Positions 46,193 to 58,453 of a DNA stretch of 64,000 nucleotides are shown piece by piece. The stretch comes from Phlebotomus papatasi (taxonomy: Eukaryota > Arthropoda > Insecta > Diptera > Psychodidae): positions 87,430,712 to 87,494,711 of the forward strand of contig NC_077224.1 of assembly GCF_024763615.1 (NCBI RefSeq), given 5' to 3'. Each line of letters starts with the position of its first letter. Positions within the stretch are counted from its first letter, which is position 1. Position numbers and translations under genes: made by a program. The notes beneath the pieces are model-generated. The model ran no database searches. It was given only the letters and a program-made list of their open reading frames with translations, and was not told the DNA's origin.

Positions 46193-46978
46193 TATTTACA
46201 TTGTTTTATACATAATTTACAAATTTAAAATATCCCTAAATGTATGCAAAATTATCGAAGCACATCCTCAAGACGTCATCTAAAGTTCCCTATCGAAAAG
46301 ACATAGAAGAGGCAACAAAATAAGCCATTTTACCTTAAGAATAAAATTCATGCGAGCAACCAATATATCACTGAGCGACTAAGTATGAGGCTAATTGATG
46401 GCATGGGTAAATGTAGCTCATTGAGATTAGTCTGAATGGGTAGCTCATTGAGCAGTCACACTTGGTACCCATTCTCGCCTCCTCATGTATGGGAATGTGG
46501 GGCAGTTTCACGCAACTGATCTGTATTTTAGGACTTATTTGCTTAATACTGCATTCAAACTTAATAGGTTCCGTCAGTTTCTTTTGAGTCTTGACTATCT
46601 AAAAATATACAGAACATTTGCTAAATAATTATTTTTCGCCTATTTAAAATGTTTATTTCCGAAATTAGTGGATGTATGGAATTACCCGATCCTCCCTTCT
46701 TCTTATAGGACTTGGCATAGTTCACATTTACTGTCCCAATAAGCTGCGATGCTTCAAACAACAATGGATTTTTTTCTAACAATGAACCATAAGTATTTCG
46801 GGCCTTCAGGAACCCGTTTCAACGCTGAAGTATCAGACCACCCCAAATGGCAGACAAATTTAAATTGATGTTGATCTTTATATTCATCCAAAAAAATGCG
46901 GGAAAATAATTTAAGGCAGAGCTCCTTCTCGGGACTTCGAGTAGCTCGCAAAACCTCGGACGCTTTGCCATCTCATTA
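46193..46978. other. Noncoding, no supported gene
   Basis: Unique sequence. An R1-like phrase (CTCGGACGCTTTGCCATCTC) ends it near 46974. Confidence 0.45.
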
Positions 46979-47092
46979 TTTTTGCATTGTATAACCTCAA
47001 GAGTATGAAAAATACTAAAGATTCATGAAAATTTGAGGAAAAAACAAGTGGCCGAAATTGTAAACTGGCCGAAATTTTGTACAGTTACCCTA
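46979..47092 (+). repeat. Right-end copy of the TAGGGTAAGTGTGCC element
   Basis: TTTGCATTGTATAACCTC, then AGTGGCCGAAATTGTAAACT and the end ACAGTTACCCTA repeat 21192-21300. The left half is absent. Confidence 0.7.
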
Positions 47093-48037
47093 TCCTTTGC
47101 GAATTCTATTTGACTAGTTCTGAGCCCCTCTTCGATGAGGCCTTTCAACGGTCCGCAGGAAAATCTCCGAATCTTTCGACGAAGTCTTCCTGCTGATTAA
47201 CTTGATGGCAGTTTTCATGCTTTTGCATGCAGGAAGACGTCTCGGTTCCATCTTACTGATAAAACTCTTTTAGCACTTGAGATTGCGCTCTTCTATTGCA
47301 TGGAATGTCGCTTTCATCATGACCTGTGTGGCTATCATACAGTCTAATCTACTACGGATTGCGACCTCACTTCTCATGACCCGAAAGCACTGTTGTTCTA
47401 GTCTTATGGAAGACGATCTCGAACCCTATAGGAAAATGGAGTCAACGAAATGTTGGTCCTTTTTTCCAGAAGAAAATCGCACCATCTCCCTGGCACGAGC
47501 CCCTGTTCGAGGTTTGATTTTATAAAGTGGGAAAGTTTGAAATGGTATCGAGTCCTGTCTCTTCCTCCCTTTCTGTAGCTTTTAAAACGTTCAATTCTCA
47601 ATCATTTTATTATGGCGTTTGAAAGAAATCTCCTGTACATTAAATTTTAAAGAGATGATTAAAGCAAAAAAGTAACGTTTCGCTACCATAATCATCACAA
47701 CATTCAAACTCGTTTGCAAATTTATTCAATTTCATTTTATTAAAATATTATTGTTAGAGGTTCATATGGAATTTGATTGCTCCGATTATTAATATTATTA
47801 TGTTTGTTATTATTTATTGCACTTGAGCCATTAAAGAGACCTGAATCTACGAGTTCTCCTATTTCACTGGTTACTTTAAAAATGAAATTTTATTTTTCTA
47901 ATGGTTATCGTTTGACAATTTCCTGTTCTTAATGTGTACGCAAAAATAAACAAAATTGTTGAGAAATTTACTTATTGTAATTGAAATTTATTGTATACAC
48001 ACAACATTTTCTGGCATATACGATCTATGATTCAGGA

Positions 48038-48088
48038 TTTCTGCCGTTTACCTGATGAGATCGGTAGTGGTAAGTCAGCGGCAGACGC
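48038..48088 (+). repeat. TCTGCCG...CGGCAGACGCA hairpin repeat, copy b
   Basis: TTTCTGCCGTTTACC opens and GTCAGCGGCAGACGCA closes. TCTGCCG and CGGCAGA can form a 7-bp stem. Confidence 0.5.
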
Positions 48089-50840
48089 AACTAAGCAAGA
48101 TTTGAGGAGAAATATATAATTGAATTGAAAATTGAAATTCAATTGAATTGCAAACAACAATAAATGGAAAACGTGTAAAAATTATTGGGAAAGAATGTCT
48201 ACTGTGGCTGTGGAATGAGTGATTTGGAGTACAACTCGTTCTTTGCTAAATGTACTTACGTTAATACGTCGATTTCGTATTGACGCGGCAGAGAAGCACG
48301 TCAATTGCACCATGCGGCGTTTCTTTCTTTGCACAGTTTAGACGTCAGGATACGTTGTTTTCTCACAAAGAGTCCATTATTTTGAACCTTTTGAACTGTT
48401 TCATTATTCAACGACAGAATGAATGGATGTGCTTATGGCCTTAAGAGGTGTCATGTCCTTACAATGCACATGAATGAAAGCTTTCTGTTTGAGGGAAAAG
48501 GATCATTTTCTCAATTGCAAATAGTAACATATCGATTGCAGTTGAAATGACGTGGAAGATGTTTATTGTAAGCCTCGTATGCAGTTTGCAAGGAGTCACC
48601 CATGTTTGGGGTGCAAATAAATTGGAAAAGGCTCAGTTGTAGAGTTTTCCATGCTCCCCAGAATCACTGGCAATTGTCCAATGGGGTCATTGATTTTTTT
48701 TCCCACCCAACTCCCAGTATTATTCGCTTGGACAGCAAGCTTAAGTATCTGCAAATGAGGTGCAATTTAATAAATTCTCTGGCTGCAATCTGTTGAAATT
48801 TACAAGACACGCCTCAACTGAAGTCTAAGCAACAATGTTTAGAAAGAGGCACAAAGGTGTTCTACCAAATAAGCAACTACTTTGGAATTCAAGCCAGTCC
48901 CAAAATACAATTGCAAACTTTCAACAAATTGGGTACACATTGCCCATTTTCCCTCCCACAATCTTCTTTTCTCAAATTCATAAATCCACTTATAATGTTC
49001 TCACAATCGACAAGATATTTTCGCCTAATGGCTATGTTCTCTTCACATCTCCTACACCCGAAAAATTTTTAGGGTTTGGCTGGTAGACTCTTTGTCCCAA
49101 GATGCTGTACTCACACTGGGTTCTCCAGGAAATGGTCATGGGAAAATTTCACCCCAAATTGCTGACACGAGAATATTTCATATTTAAGTTGTTTGCGAAC
49201 ACAAGAGTCCTCAAACTTCCATACACTCGTTAACATTACGACTATGTCGAACTGGAACATTTAATTTTATTTCACTGTAAATAACCTATAAGTCCGTTTG
49301 CCATTTGAAGTTTGGTTAGAATTTAAGTGGCGAATAAAAAACTTTCAGAAATTAATATGGTGATAGGGATCATATAGCTTGAGTTAGGATTGAATAAGGG
49401 TGGAGACCCCCCTTTAAGACTCTTTTATACTCATAAGAGAAGCAAAAGAACGAAGAAATCGTGGAAAATTTTTTACTTAGAGTTGTTTATGAATTACTAC
49501 GTTTTTGTTATGCTAAAAAAATATTAAAAAAAATATTTTGAAGGTTTGAATCTGATTTTGAAAGTAAATTTTGAGATAACTTTACGATAGAGTTCGGACG
49601 TCCACAGCCAGAGTTTCCCCTAAAAGAAAAAAAAAACATACGAAGTTGATTTCGAAAGTCATGAGAACTGTCCAGAAGGAGAATGAAGAAATACCCAGAA
49701 GGGATCGAGAAGGAGGAGGCGTCCCCGGATGAGATTGAAAAATATACTGGAAAAGACTTTCTGGGTGCTGCGATGCTTTGGGACTCTGGCGTTAGATCGT
49801 GTGGAATGGCGAAGAGCTGTGCAGGAGACCTTGTGTCTAAAGGGAACCTAAAGGTGGAGATTCCGGAAATCGTCGGGAAATACAATTCACTCAAGGAAAA
49901 CTCATCAACTTTTTCCAGAACTTTCGACCCCATTTCTTTTACTTACCCTGTGATTATCCTGATCCAATGAACGAATCTCAGAGAACATTTGAAAGGTTTT
50001 ACCACTGATTAAGGATTGAAGACCCAGCCGAAAGCTCTGGAAAAATTTGATGAGTTTTCCCTGAATGGATTGTATTTCCTGACGGTTTCCAGAATCCCCA
50101 ACTCGTTAACTACGTCAGCTTGTGTTTTAGAATAAGTAGCCTCGTGAGTAAGTAAGAAAACCATGCAACTCCTTTAACAACTTCTTAATTTCTTAATTTT
50201 CTGGACTATTTACGGTAATTTACTTAGAAAATTCGGAATTAAGTTTACATTTTTCGAATAGAATCGACATTTGGAGTCTTGACATTTAAATGAAATGAAT
50301 GAATTAAATGAAATTTTATTGATGAATATAAAGAATGTTATTTAAATCATCCAAAGTTGGAGTATAAAGAATTCGAATATAGGCCTCGAAAGCCAAAGAA
50401 AATATATTTTTAGTTCTCGCTTTGTCCACAAGGTAGTCAAAGTTTCGAAGTCGCGAAAATAAAGTTTGGAAATTCGAAGTTGAGTTTTAATTCTTCGAAC
50501 ATCAACGACATTTTTTTTCAGATAGAGTTATATTGATAGTTTTTCGAATACACTGTTGCAGATCAAACTTTAGCTGTGAATAGGAAGACTGTCCTTTTAG
50601 CAGAGACACTTTTCATAAATTATGCTCCAACTGGTAACGCCCCTATAAATTAAGTTTTTGCAAACTTGCGTGAAAATTTAATTTAAAAATTTGAAATTCA
50701 CTTTCCAGGTTTAGGATATCAACATTACATTGCGCTAGGTTTCTGCCATTTTAACATTTAAAATGCAATTTTGTAAAATAAAAAAGAAAAAAAAAGAATC
50801 TCAGCTAAAAAAAAAAGATTACACAGCCATTGAACAAGCA

Positions 50841-50896
50841 TTTCTGCCGTTTGGCTTTGGAGGCTGGTCATCAACGCTAAGACGGCGGCAGACGCA
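50841..50896 (+). repeat. TCTGCCG...CGGCAGACGCA hairpin repeat, copy c
   Basis: TTTCTGCCGTTTGGCTTTGG to AAGACGGCGGCAGACGCA. Same stem as copy b, and a 30-bp match to copy d at 25101. Confidence 0.55.
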
Positions 50897-51020
50897 TAGG
50901 AGTTTGGAAATGTTTGAATAAATTATTATATTATGTTATATTATTATTTTGTCCAAATAAAAATTCTTTACCTAGTCGAGACACTTTTGAAGAATCAGGT
51001 GCCAGTTGTGACAACACCCA

Positions 51021-51255
51021 TACACTGAGAAAAAACGGGGGTGCGATAAATTTTATTTCCTCATAATTTTAAAATTTTTATGTGTAAGAATATATCAAAA
51101 TTTTTAAATGTTAATTTTACACCTTTACAAAGGGTAAAATTAACATGAAAAGGGGTAACTTTAACACCTAAAAGGCATAATATTTACACCGATTTCGGAT
51201 CAATACTGCAGGGTAAAATAAACATTTCCGGAATGTTATTTTAAATTTTTCGGAA
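51021..51255 (-). mobile_element. TACACTGAGA-family MITE, copy E (inverted, right end decayed)
   Basis: TACACTGAGAAAAAACGGGG, then the shared interior in inverse orientation. The far end stops at TTTTTCGGA without CTCAGTG. Confidence 0.8.
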
Positions 51256-52740
51256 CTGGATAATCCGCCATTTTGAGTTTCGAAAACAGTATTAAACCAT
51301 TCCAGAGAGCTTATTTCTCAGCCAATTTGATTAAAATTGGACTTAATTGAAAGGTCTTAAATTTACCAATCCAACTGCATCTCTTTCAATCGGTAATAAA
51401 TCGTTAAGGTTTCTGTAATTAGTTTATGTATTTCCAAGGTTGATTTTTCGAAAATCACAAAAAAACGACAATATATTAAAAATAGTTAAGCTGTATTAAA
51501 ACTTTAAGTTATGATTATTAAAATTTCAAGCATGAGTAAAGCAATCCTAGTTCAAAACGAACATTTCAAAAGTTATAAGAGGGTAAATACAGAATAAATA
51601 ATTTGGAATATATAAATTTTTCAGGCAGTGTGAAACTTAAGGGTCGAAATGAAAATCTAAATTATAATGCTACAGCAAGAGTGGTAAAATGAATTATTAT
51701 TGCTTGCTCCTAGCAAAGTACAGAACTTGAGGAAAATGTGTGGATGGTAGAAGTAAATATTTCTAAAGGGGATCCACAACTATTGAAAATTGTTTACGAC
51801 AACCATAGAGAGAGAATAATTTCATTTATCACTGAATATTTCCTCTATTAATACCTATTCCCAGGGAATGCTTTTGCGCCATGAACAATTTGAGGTTTTT
51901 ATTGTCAGTTTTGGCCGGAAAACAGGAACAGACAGAGCTATGAAGCTTTATTTTTTATTACCAATTGTTTTTTTTAAGTTGCCAAAATATGCTGGTGTGA
52001 TTGGAAAAAAAGAGAGAATTTTACACAAACTGTAACGACTTAATACTGAAATGATAGGGCCAGATTCCGATCGATTTGCAGTAAAGATTTATTGGAATGG
52101 TTAAATCTACTGGGAATATCGCCAAATGTAAACAATTGTGCAGTTGCATTTTAAACGTGAGGCTCTATTTAGGGGAGGGTGCGGTGTCAATAGCCATCAC
52201 AATGATGATATATTTCATTTTGGCATGCAACATTTCGAATGTGTTCCACAAATATCTGTTTAATAAATGTTTTTCCCCGTTTCTGATTGTAATTGCACAA
52301 ATAGTTCATGGGGATACGGGTTAAAATTTAGATTAGATTCACTAGAGTGTGTACAAAGCCAGAAAGCCCTCCCCTACTTCCCTAATATTTTTATGTTACA
52401 CGAAGAAAATCTTTGTGCGACAAAATTATTAATAATATTCTTATTATTTAAAACATTTTGTTAAAAATATACTACTCATAACACCATCGCTTGCTGAATA
52501 GACTAAGAGATGTAAATTAAATTATGCTTTACTATCATGGTAATCTTTATCATTAATTGGTGATGTCAAGGTTGAGGTTCTCACCTTCAAAACGAGACAC
52601 TATGTTGTTAGCTATTAACCTCTAGCCTCTTTGACCTTTTTGTGTTTCTTTTTTCACCTGAAAGTATCACAAGAGATTTACCATCCTTGCTCGGAGGAAA
52701 AAACACCTTCAGCCCCTGTGGCAACACTCTTTTGAACAAG
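51256..52740. other. Noncoding, faint R1 traces
   Basis: TTCAATCGGTAATAAATCG at 51390 is R1-like; the rest is unique. A 75-codon frame at 52097-52324 has no recognisable feature. Confidence 0.45.
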
Positions 52741-53140
52741 TATAGGGGAAAGTACTCTCCTTTCGAACGTTCATGCCTTCGAATAATGTGAATTTCTTTT
52801 ACTTTTTCTACACCGAGAAAAAAACGGGGCTGCGATTAACTTTTTTTCTTCATAACTTTAACCCTTTTTAGGTGTAAAAGTATATCAATATTTTTAAATG
52901 TTAATTTTACACCTTTTTAAGGGTAAAATTAACATGAAAAGGGGTAACTTTAACCCATAATATACATAAAAGCATAATATTTACACCGATTTCGGATCAA
53001 TAATGCAGGGTAGAAAACATTTCCGAAATGTTATTTAAACTTTTTCAGATTTCTCTCAGTGTAAGAGATTTCCACATGATTCACATCATTCACATTATTC
53101 GAAGGTATGATCGTTCGAAGGGAGAGTACTTTCCCCTATA
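52741..53140. mobile_element. Palindromic MITE, TAGGGGAAAGTACTCTCC family (copy 3), interrupted
   Basis: The left arm starts TATAGGGGAAAGTACTCTCC and the inverted right arm TATAGGGGAAAGTACTCTCC, both going on to the GCCTTCGAATAATGTGAA-type block. The middle is occupied by the element at 52810-53062, so the host was about 145 bp before insertion. Confidence 0.85.
52809..53063 (-). mobile_element. TACACTGAGA-family MITE, copy F, nested
   Basis: TACACCGAGAAAAAAACGGG to TTTCTCTCAGTGTA with TA on both sides, inserted in the palindrome at 52741-53140. Confidence 0.85.
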
Positions 53141-53787
53141 TCTCCAAAAGATGCCTGGAGAACACGGAGGTAGATTCTCTTGGCCACGATATATCCTGGA
53201 ACCAATTCCTCGTGGTAAATTAAACTTTGCTTGGACAATTATTTTCCTTCTGTTCCCAATTATTCATTCTGTAGTACTACACAAACTCTGGAACACACCA
53301 AATTCTTCTGTGTACTAATTCACCCTTGACAATTTTCCACTAACAACAGGGCATGACGTTTCCTATGTTTCTCATATGTTTCAAGCGTGTCGAAAAAACT
53401 TTGAAGTTTATACGGTGTTTTCTGTCATTGTGTAATGAATTAGCAAAAAGTATAAATACAAAATAAAAGCCAATTTAATATAAAATGGGCAACCGAAGAC
53501 CCCAAATTAGTAACCTACGTAGTTTTGGAGATATCTCTTGAAATGTGTACGAAAATAGGAAAAAATTTACACTAAAACTGGTCGCAATTTTTAGAGCTAA
53601 TGTCACCCCCCTGACTAACAATTCCCACAGAATTTTCAACTTTTATTCGCAGCGAAGGAAAACTGTTTATTTTTATTCAAGACGATAAACTAAAGAAGAA
53701 GAGTGCAAAAGAATGAGATAGACATAGGCAGGGCATGTGAGAAAGAAAAGGACAAGGTGGACATAACTGTGTTGCTCTAGGTTCATT
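53141..53787. other. Noncoding, no supported gene
   Basis: Short frames only; nothing recognised. Confidence 0.45.
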
Positions 53788-53978
53788 CAAGTGGCAATCT
53801 GCCGATCTTTTGTAAAAATTGTGCCGATTTGCATAATATTGTGTATACTGATTGTGCCGTTTGTGCCGATTTCGTATCGGTCTGCCAATTCGGCAGATTT
53901 TCCGCTGTCGATTTTTAACACCAGATTGGCACAATTTTGCCGATGGCTGCTCACGGTTCACTCTGAGAGCCACTTATT
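53788..53978. mobile_element. Small inverted-repeat element, AAGTGGC ends
   Basis: AAGTGGCAATCTGCCGATC at left and, inverted, AAGTGGCTCTCAGAGTG then GCCATCGGCAAAATTGTGCC at right. GTGCCGATTT recurs inside. The pairing is loose. Confidence 0.4.
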
Positions 53979-54163
53979 CACCCCTTGGAAAGGGATTCGG
54001 ATTTCGACTTCATGAAATTTTCTTGATCTAAAGCTGACTATATACTAGACAAATTTTATTGCAATATTTCTTTTCAATATCCAATAATGACAAGGATTGC
54101 ATCCACATTGCAAAGATTTATTATCAAATTTTCAAAGTCACATTGAAATATAATTTCTAAGAA

Positions 54164-54197
54164 ATTCTAAATATCAAATTGATTTGATATTTAGAAT
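54164..54197. repeat. Perfect 34-base palindrome
   Basis: Two perfect 16-base arms (ATTCTAAATATCAAAT and its inverse) flank a TG centre. No larger element is evident around it. Confidence 0.7.
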
Positions 54198-54334
54198 ATT
54201 CAATATTTCTTCAATATTTTTTAATGGTCAGGAATCTTCTTCCTTCAGAACATCAAAGAACTGCTGGGATTTCCTTGTTCATGAATGAAAACACATCCAA
54301 GATCAAAATCCAAGTCAGGACACATCTCTTCCTG

Positions 54335-54835
54335 CTTCTTCCAGAAAATCCCAGATTCTCGGAATTTCGCTGTACATTTTGTCAAATCTTACTAAGAACC
54401 CAGCTTGATTAGCACTTCTCACCTGCCTCTTCCAGGAAATCACAGTTTCATTGGAATTTTGTTGTGCACTTGGTCGAATACACCCAGAATACTCAAGTTG
54501 GTCAGATGATTTCTGTTGGTCCTCCAGGAAATCACAGATCTTCTGGGATTTTCTTCTGTATTTTGTCAAGAACACCCAAATTATCCAATTTTGGGTATTT
54601 TCCGAAGAATAATTTAAATAATAGGGAATCTGTGAGCCTCGGGGGATGGGGAATCGTCTTTTTCCAAGCTACCCCATCCCCCGACACTCACCAGTTCCCT
54701 ATTTATCAAAATATCCAAGTTGGTCAGAAGATTTCTATTGGTTCCGTAGATCCCAGAAGATCTGTGATTTCCTGGAGACATCAGGAGAAATCTTCTGATC
54801 AACATAAGTATTCCGGACATATTTGACAAAAGATA
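54335..54835. repeat. Tandem and inverted repeat cluster around a GC-rich hairpin
   Basis: Three degenerate units of about 90-110 bp each start CCAGAAAATC/CCAGGAAATCACAG. A 26-base segment (54524-54550) is repeated inverted at 54750-54775. Between them the hairpin 54622-54708 pairs AATAGGGAATCTGTGAGCCT with the inverse of ACTCACCAGTTCCCTATT through a CGGGGGATGGGG core. Confidence 0.7.
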
Positions 54836-54849
54836 CAACAAAATCCTAG

Positions 54850-57121
54850 AAAATCTGAATCCAGATGGGTTTCTGGGAAGAATTGAGCAGGATATACAGC
54901 AGAATATCTATCTGATATTCTAAGATGTCTTCCTGTTCATTACCATGCTAATTCCGAGAGTTTTTCGATGTTTGAGAGGAACTGAATCTCTGACTAAATA
55001 GGGGAATGATTGCACTTCAATTTTAATTAAACCTTTGAATTTAAAATACTTTTTTCACAAGGAAAAAAGCAATAAATGTTTTCAATCAACCTGCTGTCAT
55101 TAGCGAAAATATCTTTGAAAGAAAATTTTTAGTACTCAATCCAACTGGCACAAATTTGAAATGAGTCGATTACACTCATTTATTTAATGCATAAAAATAT
55201 TTTTTTTGCTTTTTCTCAAACTTGAATAGTTATATTATGTTACTGAAGTGACTATATTACGGAAATAAAAATAAAAATATTATTTTAAGTGGATTTAGTC
55301 CAGTTAGCGTAGTTATAACGATCCACATAGCGAAACGCCCGGATTAGAGCACTTGACAGTATTCATATTTTTTTCCAAATCGTATTGACACATAAATATA
55401 ATTATAACGTATTTTGTAAATGTTTTAACAGGTTCAAATATTTTCTTCGTTTACTGTGAGAGATAATGGAAAGCTAAAAAGTCAATTAATGGTGAATTTT
55501 CATTTAATTTAATTTTTCTCTCTGTATTTTCTCTGAAAGATCATTCTTAGTGCTTTACCAGAGGTTATTTTCTTTGAGTGAATTTCTCTTTTGGGAAATT
55601 CATGCATAAATTTCCCAATTAAACAGAGCGCTGAACGAAAATCAATTATCTCACTCTGAGATATTGCTTAATTTGGCAAAAGATGCGGAGAAATTTGGAG
55701 GGAGATAAAAGGGAAAACTAGGCTACGAAGAAACCAATTTCTTCAAGAAAATTTAATTATGATCACTTTTTTTTCTGCCGTATTTGTGTCCAATTGTTGC
55801 GAAGGATGTGAAATTGAATTAATTTGAAGAAAGAGAAATTTTCATTAAGAAATGGTATTTTTTTCACTTATAACTTGTTCAGCAAAGTCCATATAAAATG
55901 CCAACATTCTGCCGTCAACGTTTTTTTTTTTTCAACAGATTATAAGTTTAAGGAGGAAGAAAAACGAGAATTTTCCCATGTACATAATAAATTCAAATTA
56001 ATTAGTTATGTTGTGCTAGAGAAGAAATTTTCCATGACTGCTGAACTCAATGGTGATTTAATTTTCGAGCATTTGAGGAAGCTGCAAACTTTTTCCACAA
56101 CACTCATCGTGTTTTACATGAAAGTGGCTTATCGATTTAGTCCCTTTTAGAACTACCCATTGAGTTTGGGAGAGCTACAAAAAAAAAAGAAGGATCTAGA
56201 GTAGTTTAATCTGGAAAGTGGAGAGAGTGAAGTAAAATCTGCTTGGGGAGCTTGAATGATGAGGAAAAATATCGATGGATGAGAAAATATGAAAAATACA
56301 AGTGATGGAAAGCGAGTACAGCTTTCAAGCTCAATCGTTTTCCCGAGGACATCGAAGGATGGGAAAATTGATCTAGAAGCGAATATGGGAATGCAAATTT
56401 ATTCACAGCTTCAAATTGTGGAAGAAATAAGCTTAAACTCAATCTATCTAGATGTGGTTTAACGGTGTATATAGATACAGATCTTTTTAGCTTTTAGAAT
56501 TCCTTTGTCTAAGAATGGTGAACATTTCGTAGATACATACCTCTATGACCGACAATATTTTCGGCAACGAATTTTCGAAGGTGCAATGTTTATATCCTCC
56601 AAAGTTATTTCATAATTTAGTTTAGTTCTTAAAAAATTAAAAAAAATCAATTTATTAACAAAGAGAGGTAATCCCGATGCTTTTCATAGAGTGCGACTTT
56701 AACGCTTGTTTTTGGACTGATGAAATATTTTTTCCCCATTCCAAATCAATAGAATTATTCTTTGTTTCATTTAGAATCATGATAGAAAAATAATTTTAGC
56801 AATAACATATTGAAGAAAATTAATAAAATTACGATAATATTAATGTATGCGCAAGAACCCTGCTGCGATGCTTTTTTTCTAACTCCGTTGGATTCGATCA
56901 AACTCGGATGCTGATTTTAAGGGAAAGTTTAATACATAAAAATGAGAAGATATTACTTCAAAAACATTTTTTTAAGTTTTATTCCATCAATTCACATTGC
57001 TGACTTTGACTATCTTCTACTGGCGACGTTTTGGAATTATTTATGCCCTGACAGACCTTACCGATTGATAAAATTTCATGAAATCGAAATTCGCATTCCT
57101 TTTTTTTTCGCAATATTTGGA
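54850..57121. other. Noncoding, no supported gene
   Basis: AT-rich, repeat-poor. A 108-codon frame at 55824-56150 is Lys/Phe-rich without features. Confidence 0.5.
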
Positions 57122-57129
57122 TAGGGTAA

Positions 57130-57521
57130 CGGTGTTATCACGTTTGCACATTAAAATTTTAATGTGATTCATATTAATTGTAGCTTGTGAGCATCCAAAT
57201 ATGTTATTTGTGTCTTTGAGTCACTTAATATTTGAGGTTTTTCTATTTATTGATAAAGAAGTGGACTTGGCCTGCAAAAATAAGTTTAAATTTACCTAAA
57301 GCATAGATATTTTTCACATTAAAAAATTAATGCGAAATCGCATTAATGCTATAAATCAATTTATATGAAATTTTGCGAGCCAAGTCTACCTTTTTATCAA
57401 CAAATAGATCAAATTTTGAATATAAAATGATTCAAACACACAAATTACACATTTAGACTCTCACCAGCGACTATTAATGTGGATCATATTAAAATTTTAA
57501 TGTGCCAGTGTGATAACACAG
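57130..57521. mobile_element. Foldback with about 150-bp arms, nested
   Basis: The left arm starts CGGTGTTATCACGTTTGCAC and the inverted right arm CTGTGTTATCACACTGGCAC. They continue together through ATTAAAATTTTAAT and up to AAGTAGACTTGGC-like sequence near the centre. It is bordered by TAA on both sides (57127-57129, 57522-57524). Confidence 0.85.
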
Positions 57522-58015
57522 TAAGTGTGCCAAATTTCGGCCAGCTTAATATTTCGGCCACTTTGAGTGTAATTTCGGCCGAGCAATTAAATGAATTACA
57601 GTTATGGATTTAATCTTCCAATAGTCAATGAATTTATTTTAATTTAAATATTTATTCATTTTAGGATGTATTAACACAAAGACCGTTAAATTTTAGATAT
57701 ATTTTGAAATTAAATTTTGTTGTAGAAACTCAGTAGTGAAAAAGTCTTACAAAAAATGTGACAGATCGCTTGTGTTTCCAACAGTCTTCTAAACTGTCGT
57801 GAAGTGCAGACGGTTTTCCTTCGATATTTTTCGTGAAAATTCATTAGTTTTCATTACAGTACAGTTTCTTTCTGTTTAAGTTAATGGTGAATCATTCTCT
57901 AAATTTCGGATAAAATTTCGCAGCTGGATCCTGTGTTTCGCGTAATTATGAGCGTCTCTCCAATGACGTAATTTCTTATTCATTTTATTGTTTTCTTCAA
58001 TTTCTGAGTTTTACA

Positions 58016-58203
58016 ATGCCCATAGAAAAAAAACATCGTCTCTATGAAAAAGATTATGTGGAATAGGCCTTGGTAGAGTTCAGGAAGGGCAAACTGTTAC
58101 GGGAATCTTCGCGTAAATTTGGGATGTCAAGGTAAACTCTTCAGGTCTTCAGGACAAATTACACAGAAGATCTCAGGGATTGTGGGTCATATAAACGTAT
58201 TTA
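58016..58203 (+). pseudogene. Pogo-like transposase remnant (psq-type HTH)
   Basis: From the ATG at 58016 the frame reads MPIEKKHRLYEKDYVE, a TAG at 58064, then ALVEFRKGKLLRESSRKFGM and SR, a TAA at 58133, then TLQVFRTNYTEDLRD. Ignoring the two stops, it follows the pipsqueak helix-turn-helix of pogo/Tigger transposases, where ALxAxRxG, a Leu/Arg/Ser helix, FG(V/M) and SRxTL come in that order. The CENP-B and DDE domains are not recognisable downstream. The terminal repeats of the surrounding element support the call. Confidence 0.6.
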
Positions 58204-58453
58204 AGTAAATATTTTAAACTCGTTTCTCATGACAGTTTGAAATTTTCTATCCGTTGGTTTACAAAAGGTGGTCACAAACAAGGTGGACGGTATTACACTC
58301 AAAGTGGCCGGAATACTACCCAAAGCAATGTCTATATTTTTATTAATTTTTCAATATTTTGGGAACTGATTTAAAGAAAACAAAGATAATAAACTAGTTT
58401 TTAAGATTCCATACAACCCTCCCGAAAAGGAAGTTACAAGAAATTTCGGGTCC

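Larger units (their letters stand above)
47093..51020. other. Noncoding; two short GC-rich repeats and one doubtful frame
   Basis: The plus frame 49683-49970 (95 codons, M K K Y P E G to I I L I Q) looks moderately protein-like but matches no family I know and overlaps a 141-codon minus frame. A GCCGAAAGCTCTGG phrase at 50025 links to the 59.8-kb foldback. Otherwise unique DNA. Confidence 0.4.

Noticed and set aside
48053..48084. CTGATGAG as a hammerhead core
   Set aside because: No GAAA follows at a suitable distance and no stem II can be drawn.
49683..49970. 95-codon plus frame and 141-codon minus frame
   Set aside because: Neither shows a known motif; both cannot be real, and no splice or promoter signals favour one.
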